From Pseudoalteromonas sp. XMcav2-N (lineage in GTDB: Bacteria; Pseudomonadota; Gammaproteobacteria; Enterobacterales; Alteromonadaceae): DNA of 64,000 nt. A program made the position numbers and the translations under genes. Below the pieces are notes generated by a model. That model did not search any database and was not told the DNA's origin. It saw only the letters and a program-made list of their open reading frames with translations. The stretch is taken from assembly GCF_024124545.1 (NCBI RefSeq), contig NZ_JAMXSF010000017.1, positions 82,047 through 146,046 of the forward strand, read 5' to 3'. Shown one piece after another: positions 35,530 to 43,152 of the stretch (position 1 is its first letter; every line of letters begins with the position of its first letter).

Positions 35530-36362
35530 TAGTCCTTCCTCTTATGTTTGATACCTAAATGCTCTTTTGCCAGTTTAACCACATGTGGGTCAACCGGAGG
35601 CGGTGTAATATCGACCCCCTCACTGAGCGTTTTAACCAGCGTTTTTAGTACTTCTACCCGGGTATACCATTTGTGCTCCGCAAGTACCAGATGCCAGGGC
35701 GCTTGTTGGGTATCGGTCAGGGTAAACATGTCATCTACAGCTTGCTCATATTCTTTGCGTTTATTGCGATTTCTAATATCTTCTTCTGTCAGTTTCCAGC
35801 GTTTGTAGGGGTTGTTTAGTCGTTCCTCGAAACGTTTGAGTTGCTCGTCGGCGCTGATATGTAAAAATAGTTTCACCACTTTGACGTTGTCATCATGGAG
35901 CAGGCGTTCAAATTCATTGATTTCCTGGTAAGCACGCTGCCACTGCGTTTGTGTCGCAAAGCCCTCAACACGTTCAACCAGCACTCGGCCGAAATAGGAG
36001 CGGTCAAAAATAGTCACCGTGCCGGCTTTGGGCAACTTGTTATAGAAGCGATAAAGATAGTGTCTGCCTTGTTCTTCTTCTTTGGGGGCACTGATGGGGA
36101 AAACCTGATATCCTCGAGGGTCCAGGCGTTCAGTAATGCGGCGGATAGCGCCGCCTTTACCCGCGGTATCCCATCCTTCAAAGATAATCAGCGCCCTGCG
36201 GCCCTGATGGTAATACGCTTGTTGCACATGTAGCAGCTCATTCTGCCAGTATTTGAGTGCCTGACGATAGGCCTTTTTGTCATCCAGTGCAGGATGTTCC
36301 AACGGTGCCTTAACCGTGATTTTGCGATTCAATAGTACACTTAACTTTGGTTCAATATTCAC
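35529..36362 (-). CDS. ppk2: PPK2-family polyphosphate kinase (GTG start)
   Basis: A 277-residue single-domain PPK2, which transfers phosphate between polyphosphate and nucleotides. The Walker A motif is GWDTAGKGG (residues 63-71), Walker B is IFDRSYFGRVLVERVEGF with Asp120, and the lid has RNRNKRKEYEQAVDDM. The start is GTG at 36362, with AGGTG about five bases upstream and MNIEPKLSV following. Class (AMP-, ADP- or GDP-preferring) cannot be set from sequence. It forms a two-gene operon with DUF2252 directly downstream. Polyphosphate kinase here may therefore act with that kinase-like protein. Confidence 0.9.
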   Translation of the reverse strand: MNIEPKLSVLLNRKITVKAPLEHPALDDKKAYRQALKYWQNELLHVQQAYYHQGRRALIIFEGWDTAGKGGAIRRITERLDPRGYQVFPISAPKEEEQGRHYLYRFYNKLPKAGTVTIFDRSYFGRVLVERVEGFATQTQWQRAYQEINEFERLLHDDNVKVVKLFLHISADEQLKRFEERLNNPYKRWKLTEEDIRNRNKRKEYEQAVDDMFTLTDTQQAPWHLVLAEHKWYTRVEVLKTLVKTLSEGVDITPPPVDPHVVKLAKEHLGIKHKRKD

Positions 36363-36589
36363 AGCTGCACCTCGTTGGCAGTTTATACTGTCATGACCGC
36401 GACACGTTGTCAGCTAAACAGCTTCTACGCTAGCTCACATAAATGACAGTTTCGTTAAGGTCATTATCGGACAGCAGAAAACTTAACCTGTAATCTGCGC
36501 TGAAACAACCGGTGTGTGGTCACATACTGACATAGTTTTTGCTGTGGAGTATTGATCTGGCAAGGGAAATAGATTTGACTGACAATAAA

Positions 36590-36611
36590 AAAGCAGCCGA
36601 TTGGCTGCTTT
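36590..36611 (-). terminator. Terminator after the DUF1338 gene
   Basis: A 9-bp perfect stem (AAAGCAGCC / GGCTGCTTT) with a 4-base loop; on the minus strand it is followed by a T run. It lies 23 bases beyond the stop and closes the ast operon. Confidence 0.92.
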
Positions 36612-36633
36612 AACAAGTTACTGTGATATACGC

Positions 36634-37437
36634 TTAACGTGCGTTAGTACTTTCGAAAATCTTGTCGGCTGATGCGGCAACAAAGCCCGTGTAGATCTCG
36701 CCATCTGGCTTGTTGTAGCGCAGTGCGAACTCGTAGAAACAGCTTGGAATGCTGAATTCACCATCGCTGAAAGCAAGGGTATGGTGGTCTGCCAGAGTAG
36801 ATGACTGTTCAAGTAGCACTTCTGGAGAACCTTTGATCTCGCCGCCCGATGCGTTTAGTTCGAATCCAGCATCTTTCAGCGCTTGGTTTACGGACTCAAT
36901 AGTCTCGAAGTTGCCCAGATGGTTAATACTGACTGTAAAGTGGTTAGCACGGTAGCCCCAGGCTGCCATCCAGGCTGCGTATTCAGACTCGGCCAGAAGT
37001 TGTTTGTAAGTTTCATGGCTGACCTGCCAGTGCGTACCTGAATACAGGAAGTTGTCAGCAGTGACAGCGCTCTCATCGATTTGCTCAACAAGTTCGTTCA
37101 CAATGGCTTGAAGTGCTTCAGAGCACTTTTCAACCAACAGCTCAGAGATGAATACTTTTGGCTTAGTCGGGTCGCTGTGTTCGAAATGTTTAGCGTATAG
37201 TTTTTTAGCTTCGAAGTGGTATTCACCGCACTCTGTATAGCCTACCGCTTTGAAATGAGCAGCCAATTTTTCCAGGCCAATTTTTTCGTGGTTAAAGGTA
37301 CGCAGTGCAATATGATCGTTGATCACGTCATCTTGCTGTGTAGAACCAAGTAGTTCGTGAACTTTAACAGCAGAAGGAGTAACTTCAAGGTAGTTATTCC
37401 ATAGTTTTTCAAATAAGCTATCTACATTGTTGTGCAT
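36634..37437 (-). CDS. DUF1338 (HglS-like) metalloenzyme
   Basis: A 267-residue protein of the DUF1338 family. The characterised member HglS converts 2-oxoadipate to 2-hydroxyglutarate with Fe(II) and oxygen. Candidate metal ligands are His42 in NDHIALRTF, His166 in RANHFTVSINHL and Glu236 in FYEFALRY, in the same order and roughly the same spacing as HglS. It is the last gene of the leftward astC-astA cluster, so a role in amino-acid breakdown, perhaps of a 2-oxo acid from lysine or arginine, is plausible but inferred. AAGGA precedes the ATG. Confidence 0.85.
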   Translation of the reverse strand: MHNNVDSLFEKLWNNYLEVTPSAVKVHELLGSTQQDDVINDHIALRTFNHEKIGLEKLAAHFKAVGYTECGEYHFEAKKLYAKHFEHSDPTKPKVFISELLVEKCSEALQAIVNELVEQIDESAVTADNFLYSGTHWQVSHETYKQLLAESEYAAWMAAWGYRANHFTVSINHLGNFETIESVNQALKDAGFELNASGGEIKGSPEVLLEQSSTLADHHTLAFSDGEFSIPSCFYEFALRYNKPDGEIYTGFVAASADKIFESTNAR

Positions 37438-37567
37438 AATGACAATCCTTAAAATGGCGGCTCAGCCGCGTTAAATGTTACGACTAAGCACGACGCAAAC
37501 GTTTAATTCAGTTGTGACATCAGGCGAAGATATTGGTTAGTCAAATAACCTGATGTACTAATGTGTA

Positions 37568-38602
37568 TCAGAGTATAAACCCGCTGATTTCATCGCCCTC
37601 ACAGACTTGAAGTGCTGTTGCAATGTCGGCACTTACTTTGAACGTGCTGGAGTCCGCGCACCACCTAACCTGAGTGGCAAAAGTAGCCCTAAAATCGGCT
37701 AAACGACAGTTAGAAACAGACCAGGTTTCGCTTCCCGTTATACTAAGTTCAGCTGAGCTGACGATGCGTGCACGACCGCGTTTAGTTTCACGTACCGTTT
37801 TAATGTTGTGCAGCCTGGACTCAACGGTTGGACCTGCATCGAATAAATCAACATAGCCTCGGTGTTCGAACCCCTCTTTTTGCAGCAGTCGCAGGGCAGG
37901 CTTGGTTTTTTCGTGCACCTGACCTATTACTGCCTGTGCCTTCTTGCTCAGTAAGTTTGCATAGATCGGGTACTTTGGCATTAGCTCACTGATGAATACT
38001 TTGTCACCGAGCCCAACGAGATGATCAGCCTGCGGAAATTCAATGCTGAAAAAGTGTTCCTGCAACCATTGCCAAAATGGTGAATGTCCGTCTTCATCAC
38101 TGACGCCACGCATTTCGGCAATCACGGTATCGCTGAAGCGTTCGGCATGCAGTGCCATAAAGTTAAAGCGCGTGCGAGACAAAAACCGGCCGGCCAGGCC
38201 CTGACGGAATGGCTCTCTCAGGAATAAGGTACAGATCTCGGACGCACCTGTGTAGTCATTACACATGGTCAGGATGTCGACTGTGTTGTAAACATTCAGG
38301 GTGCGCGAATGGTGAACTGTTTTGCCTAAGTGATAGTGGTACAGCGGGGTTTGCATGCCAACTGCAGCTTCAATTGCGGTGGTGCCTAAGATCTCACCAC
38401 TGTTGCTGTCTTCCAGTACAAACAAATAGCCTTCGTCGGTACGCAAGCCGGCAGTTTTTTTAAAGCTGTTTTCTGAGCGCGCAATTTTACTGCTTAGTAA
38501 ATCATCATCAACAGGCAGGGACGTGAATCCGTGGCCAGACTCGACGGCGATGGTTTTTAAAGCCGCATAATCTTTTTCTGAAATAGGTCTGAGTACTTGC
38601 AT
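37568..38602 (-). CDS. astA: Arginine N-succinyltransferase AstA
   Basis: A 344-residue enzyme, the same length as E. coli AstA, which transfers succinate from succinyl-CoA to arginine (first step of the AST pathway). Family sequence runs from the start MQVLRPISEKDYAALKTIA, through LYHYHLGKTVHHS, GASEICTLFL and FRQGLAGRFLSRTRFNFMA, to DVDAGPT-type residues (LFDAGPTVES). In the AST pathway arginine becomes glutamate and succinate. The upstream gene on the same strand, astC, begins the operon. The ribosome site is weak, so the start is likely but not strong. Confidence 0.94.
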   Translation of the reverse strand: MQVLRPISEKDYAALKTIAVESGHGFTSLPVDDDLLSSKIARSENSFKKTAGLRTDEGYLFVLEDSNSGEILGTTAIEAAVGMQTPLYHYHLGKTVHHSRTLNVYNTVDILTMCNDYTGASEICTLFLREPFRQGLAGRFLSRTRFNFMALHAERFSDTVIAEMRGVSDEDGHSPFWQWLQEHFFSIEFPQADHLVGLGDKVFISELMPKYPIYANLLSKKAQAVIGQVHEKTKPALRLLQKEGFEHRGYVDLFDAGPTVESRLHNIKTVRETKRGRARIVSSAELSITGSETWSVSNCRLADFRATFATQVRWCADSSTFKVSADIATALQVCEGDEISGFIL

Positions 38603-38635
38603 AGATTTAGCAGGGCGCTTTCGCGCCCCTCACCA

Positions 38636-39841
38636 TTAACCGTTCACAACATCCGCTACTGCCAGCTCAAAGCGAGCCAGACCAGCCTGGATATCTTCAT
38701 CCGGAATCACCAACGATGGTGTGAATCGAACCACATTCATACCTGCAACCAGTGCCATCAAACCATGCTTGCCGCTGGCAACCAGGAAGTCACGGGCGCG
38801 ACCATTAAACTTGTCGTTCAGAACTGCTCCAAGCAGTAACCCTTTACCACGTACTTCGCTAAATACATTGTACTTTTCGTTGATAGCAGCAAGGCCGTCA
38901 CGGAATAGTTGCTCTTTACGTTTTACGTCTGCCAGTAATTGCTCATCATTAACAGTGTCGAATGCAGCTTCAGCTACCGCACAGGCTAGTGGGTTACCAC
39001 CGTAAGTCGAACCATGAGTACCGATTTTTAAGTGTTTGGCAATGTCTTTGGTTGTTAGCATTGCGCCAATTGGGAAACCACCACCCAGTGCCTTAGCCGT
39101 AGTAAGGATATCAGGTGTTACGTTCAGACCCTGGTATGCATACAGGTCACCTGTACGGCCAACCCCAGTCTGTACTTCGTCAAAAATCAGCAGTGCGTTA
39201 TGTTTATCACATAATTCGCGTACGCCCTGAATGAATTCCTGGGTGGGTGGAATGATACCGCCTTCACCTTGCAACGGTTCCATCATGACCGCACAGGTTT
39301 TGTCAGAGATTAGTTTGGCAAAGGTCTCAAGGTCATTGTAGTCAACATGGGTCACATCTTGCGGTTTAGGTCCAAAGCCATCTGAATATGCAGCCTGGCC
39401 ACCTACGGTAACCGTGAAAAATGTACGACCGTGGAAGCCTTTGTTGAAAGCGATGATTTGAGTTTTTTCTTCTGAATAGTTATCAATTGCCCAACGGCGT
39501 GCAAGTTTCAGTGCCGCTTCATTGGCTTCTGCGCCTGAGTTGGCAAAATAGACTTGCTCACTAAACGTAGCGTCTGTTAGTTTTTTCGCCAAGCGAAGAG
39601 CTGGTTCATTGGTCATTACGTTAGACAGGTGCCAGATTTTCTCACCTTGCTCTTTTAACGCGTTAACCAAAGCTGGGTGACAATGGCCAAGACAGTTTAC
39701 AGCGATACCACCCGCGAAGTCGATGTACTCGTCGCCTTTTTGATCCCAAACACGTGAACCTTTCCCTTTTACAGGGATCACTTCAGATGGATTGTAGTTT
39801 GGTACCATTACTTCGTTAAACAACTCGCGATTCACTTGCAT
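38636..39841 (-). CDS. astC: AstC/ArgD-type succinylornithine/acetylornithine aminotransferase
   Basis: A 401-residue class-III PLP aminotransferase. PLP lysine is Lys250 in TTAKALGGGFPIGAML, the pyridine-nitrogen Asp221 lies in FDEVQTGVGRTG, and GFHGRTFFTVTVGG and NSGAEANEAALKLARRW are other hallmarks. In this setting it probably acts as succinylornithine transaminase (AstC) for arginine breakdown, though the same enzymes also serve arginine synthesis (ArgD). AGAGGAAG lies six bases before the ATG. The first gene of the leftward operon, divergent from an Lrp-type regulator. Confidence 0.93.
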   Translation of the reverse strand: MQVNRELFNEVMVPNYNPSEVIPVKGKGSRVWDQKGDEYIDFAGGIAVNCLGHCHPALVNALKEQGEKIWHLSNVMTNEPALRLAKKLTDATFSEQVYFANSGAEANEAALKLARRWAIDNYSEEKTQIIAFNKGFHGRTFFTVTVGGQAAYSDGFGPKPQDVTHVDYNDLETFAKLISDKTCAVMMEPLQGEGGIIPPTQEFIQGVRELCDKHNALLIFDEVQTGVGRTGDLYAYQGLNVTPDILTTAKALGGGFPIGAMLTTKDIAKHLKIGTHGSTYGGNPLACAVAEAAFDTVNDEQLLADVKRKEQLFRDGLAAINEKYNVFSEVRGKGLLLGAVLNDKFNGRARDFLVASGKHGLMALVAGMNVVRFTPSLVIPDEDIQAGLARFELAVADVVNG

Positions 39842-40020
39842 GATGACTTCCTCTTAATAAATCTTTATTTCTTCAGGGCTATTTTGGGTGCTCATCTGCA
39901 ACAGACGAATCCGCATTCCCCGCTTTTTTGTCATTATTACGCGTTGTGTTGTCAATTTGCAGTGCAAAAATAAATAAAATGATTAAAATAACGGTCAAAA
40001 TGACGATTGAAGTTTTCACA

Positions 40021-40449
40021 ATGATCCATTCACAAGACGAACGTTTACTTTCTGAACTGAGGAAAAATGCCCGCGCCAGCATCTCTGAGCTGGCAAGAAC
40101 GCTTGATATGTCCAGGACAACAGTCCAAAGTCGTTTACAAAAATTGGAACAAAACGGGGTGATCCAAGGCTACAGTGTTGAGCTGGGCAGACAATATCAG
40201 GCGTCTCAGGTCGCTGCCCATGTGTCTATTAAGGTCAGACAAAAACTGACCGCACAAACCAATATTGCACTTAAGCAAATCAATAATATCTCGGCTTTGT
40301 ACGCCATCAGCGGCGAATACGATATGATTGCGGAGGTGGAAGCACAAAGTCTTGAACAACTGAGTCAGCTGCTCGACGACATAGGGAACCTGGAAGGGGT
40401 TGAACGTACGACTTCTTCGGTGATTCTGGAAACCAAGTTTAAGCGCTAG
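40021..40449 (+). CDS. Lrp/AsnC-family transcriptional regulator
   Basis: A 142-residue regulator. The start most likely is the ATG at 40021 (MIHSQDERLLSEL), giving the usual family length. Upstream ATGs at 40000 and 39979 are possible but none has a good ribosome site. The helix-turn-helix is ARASISELARTLDMSRTTVQSRLQKLE (in parts), and the ligand-sensing RAM domain holds ISALYAISGEYDMIAEVEA. Such proteins sense amino acids. It is divergent from astC-astA, so it may control arginine breakdown, an inference from position only. A 15-base gap separates its stop from the convergent GGDEF-EAL gene. Confidence 0.88.
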   Translation: MIHSQDERLLSELRKNARASISELARTLDMSRTTVQSRLQKLEQNGVIQGYSVELGRQYQASQVAAHVSIKVRQKLTAQTNIALKQINNISALYAISGEYDMIAEVEAQSLEQLSQLLDDIGNLEGVERTTSSVILETKFKR

Positions 40450-40464
40450 AGAGCTCGTGATGGC

Positions 40465-42378
40465 TTAACTGGATTCAGGTAGCCACACACTGGTTCCAGT
40501 AGAAGCAATATGGTTCATGTTACTTTTAAGCACTTTGTTACCCACCCGGCTCGAGGTTTCGGGGCGCGAGACCAGGTACCCCTGAACACAGCGTATGCCC
40601 ATTTGTTTAACCAGCTCAAACTGATCTACCTGCTCGACCCCTTCGGCAACAATTTTAAGGTCCAGCTGTGCACCCAGCTCGCTGATTGAATTGAGTATCT
40701 TGTAATACTTAGGATTGTCCTTTGCCTGAGAAATAAATAGCTTGTCAATTTTGATCACATCAATTGGCAAGTCTGCCAAAGTGCTCAGTGAGCTAAACCC
40801 AGTACCGAAGTCATCAATAGCAATAGTGACGCCCGCTGCACGGCAGCGATCCAGCTGAGCGATGATTTCATTGCTTGCGGTGATCAGTGTTGACTCTGTT
40901 ATCTCCAGCATTAAAGAGGTGGGAGGCAGACCTGTTTTTTCTAAAGCAGCCATCACCCAATCGAAAATAGCGCGGTGTTTGAGCTGGATCCCAGAGACAT
41001 TGACCGAGATGCGTACTCGTTTCATCCCCGCATTGTGCCAGGCTGACATCTGGCGACAAGATTCCAGTAAAATCCAGTCCCCAAGATCCAATATGAGGTT
41101 CGACTCTTCGGCAATGGGAATAAATTCTGAGGGGGGAATAAGCCCTTCAATCGGGTGATGCCAACGAGCCAAAGCTTCAAAGTAATCGATTGAACAATCT
41201 TCCACATGTACTATGGGTTGAAATGACAGATGAAAATTTTGTGACGCAATTGCCAGTCGCAACTCTTCGAGTAAGTAATGATAGCGCCTGATTTTGTTAC
41301 CCATTTCCGGTGAATAAACGCGGAAGATACCCCGGCCATCCGTTTTTGCCCGATACATAGCAACATCAGACATCTGCAGCAAGGCATTTGGGGTCGCTGC
41401 GCTGTCTGGGTATACCGCAATACCGATACTTGCGCTGATTTTTACCAGTTTGTTGCCCAGTACAAAATCACGCTCAATTTCTCCAAGAATGGTCTGCGCC
41501 ACTTCAGTGCAAAACCCGGTATCTTTCAAGTCTGGTATAAAGATAGAAAACTCATCGCCACCAAGCCGCGACAGGTTTTGGTCAAGTCCATGCACAGCAT
41601 GCAGTGCTTGCAACTGATACTGGCGTACTACCTGGCATAAACGCTCGGCAACCTGAATTAATATTTCATCACCAAAACTGTGCCCGAACGAATCGTTCAC
41701 CTGCTTAAATCCGTCAAGGTCGATAAATAATAAGCCACATTTACTTTGCTGTTGCTCAGCCATCGCCAACTCATTGCTGATGTGCTCAATGTAAGCGTGG
41801 CGGTCTATCAGCTTGGTTAGTTTGTCCTGGAAGACATGGCTGTCAGTCTTTATTTTTATACGCTGAATATTGCTCGCTATGGTATGAACGGCGTGACTTA
41901 TTTGGGCTACTGAACCTCCAATTGGTAGGGCTTTGTAATCTATTTCAAGATTGCCAATGATGTCTTGCAGGTCTCGGTCAATATCGGATAGCGCTTTGGT
42001 TCGTGCATGTTGTTGTCTTAATTCGCGCAATCTGGTCAGAGTGAGTAACAGCATCACCATAATCAGTAACAGCAAAACAGGCGAAGAGAGCACGCGAGTT
42101 AAGACGTGCTTTACAGTCACCGAAACGGTGCCCATATGATCTTGCTTAATCAGGACATGTGTTTGGCTGTTTACATCCAAAAAACGTTGGTCAGGGAACA
42201 GAAACCCAAACCACGGTGTATGTTCAGTTTGTGCGCTTAAGGGCTGTTTATGTAATGCCACAGTGGTACGACCGGTTTGAACGTCGACTACATGTTTTGT
42301 AAACAGCAGGCTAATGACGATGCCAATCACGACAAAACAGACAATACAGGTTGCTATATTTTTAAAAACACTTTGCAT
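40465..42378 (-). CDS. Membrane GGDEF-EAL dual c-di-GMP enzyme
   Basis: A 637-residue protein with two N-terminal helices (about 8-26 and 96-115) enclosing a ~70-residue periplasmic part, then a linker and GGDEF (273-277, in RLGGDEFSIF) followed by EAL (401-403, in YFEALARW). The EAL domain keeps IDDFGTGFS, IKIDKLFI and AEGVE, so both c-di-GMP synthesis and breakdown motifs look intact. Which dominates cannot be told. It faces the 466-base region upstream of the glycogen operon, but its link to glycogen is positional only. Confidence 0.93.
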   Translation of the reverse strand: MQSVFKNIATCIVCFVVIGIVISLLFTKHVVDVQTGRTTVALHKQPLSAQTEHTPWFGFLFPDQRFLDVNSQTHVLIKQDHMGTVSVTVKHVLTRVLSSPVLLLLIMVMLLLTLTRLRELRQQHARTKALSDIDRDLQDIIGNLEIDYKALPIGGSVAQISHAVHTIASNIQRIKIKTDSHVFQDKLTKLIDRHAYIEHISNELAMAEQQQSKCGLLFIDLDGFKQVNDSFGHSFGDEILIQVAERLCQVVRQYQLQALHAVHGLDQNLSRLGGDEFSIFIPDLKDTGFCTEVAQTILGEIERDFVLGNKLVKISASIGIAVYPDSAATPNALLQMSDVAMYRAKTDGRGIFRVYSPEMGNKIRRYHYLLEELRLAIASQNFHLSFQPIVHVEDCSIDYFEALARWHHPIEGLIPPSEFIPIAEESNLILDLGDWILLESCRQMSAWHNAGMKRVRISVNVSGIQLKHRAIFDWVMAALEKTGLPPTSLMLEITESTLITASNEIIAQLDRCRAAGVTIAIDDFGTGFSSLSTLADLPIDVIKIDKLFISQAKDNPKYYKILNSISELGAQLDLKIVAEGVEQVDQFELVKQMGIRCVQGYLVSRPETSSRVGNKVLKSNMNHIASTGTSVWLPESS

Positions 42379-42844
42379 GATTGAGCGTATCCACCTACCT
42401 AATGAAATTCATCCCTGCCAGGAGCAGTAAGTATACTATAAATAAGCCCTAAGTATGACATGTTTTACACCTAATTCAGGGTGATCTTAATCGCAGCTCA
42501 GTGCCTCACTGTATTCTAAATTATTAATACTGCGGTGATGTGTTTGAGATCAAGTATCAATTAAATTCACTTTACACGAGAATAGTTCTCACCTAACTTT
42601 TTAACAAGTTTTGGCGCGTTTATTGCCCGTATACTAATATACAGGCAGTTGTGCCAGCTTTTCTAAGTGAAAATCACCACATTTGTGCAAGACTGGACTG
42701 TCATTGCACTGTAATGAAGCGTACACACTGTATGTAGACAATGAGCAATTATGCTTTGTAGTTTCACAGCAACCGTTCGTCTAGCTGTAACGGGCACGGC
42801 ACTGTGGCAAGGATAAACAACCTAGCGGTTTTTTGGAGCCCACA
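42379..42844. other. 466-base intergenic region before the glycogen operon
   Basis: The longest gene-free stretch in the window, between the divergent GGDEF-EAL and glycogen genes. It has no credible small ORF. Visible are a -10-like TATACT at 42631-42640 and the inverted repeat GAGAA-TAG-TTCTC at 42578-42590, which could be an operator. Promoters for both flanking transcripts must lie here. Confidence 0.5.
42578..42590. promoter_or_regulatory. Candidate operator inverted repeat
   Basis: A perfect GAGAA/TTCTC palindrome with a 3-base centre, in the shared upstream region of the glycogen operon. The binding protein is unknown. Confidence 0.3.
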
Positions 42845-43147
42845 ATGTTAACTAAGCGTTTTTTCAAAACAAAAAGCGAAGCGGAAGTCACGTTTGAAAT
42901 CACACATCCGGAAGCTCTTAAAGTTGAGTTGGTCGCAGAATTCAACGACTGGCAGCCTCTAACGATGAAATTCCACAAAAAAGATAAACGATTTAAGCTT
43001 AAGTATCGCTTACCGACCGGGCATGAGTATCATTTTAGATATCTGATTGATGGTGAATACTGGGACAATGACGAGCAGGCCGATGGTTATGTACCAAACG
43101 GCTTCGGGACGCAAAACAGCGTTGTTGATACACGTAAACAGGCCTAA
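42845..43147 (+). CDS. Stand-alone CBM48/E-set glycogen-binding-type mini-protein
   Basis: A 100-residue protein with GGAG six bases before the ATG. It is little more than one immunoglobulin-like carbohydrate module of the CBM48/AMPK-beta type: EVTFEITHPEALKVELVAEFNDWQPLTM (in parts), then RLPTGHEYHFRYLIDGEYW, and PNGFGTQNSVVDT. The E-set FNDWQP, PxGxYxFxYxIDG and NSV features are typical of domains attached to branching enzymes, but no catalytic domain follows. It is the first gene of the glycogen operon, ending 6 bases before malQ. Possible roles are scaffold, regulator or binding partner on glycogen granules. None is proven. Confidence 0.82.
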   Translation: MLTKRFFKTKSEAEVTFEITHPEALKVELVAEFNDWQPLTMKFHKKDKRFKLKYRLPTGHEYHFRYLIDGEYWDNDEQADGYVPNGFGTQNSVVDTRKQA

Positions 43148-43152
43148 GCGCA

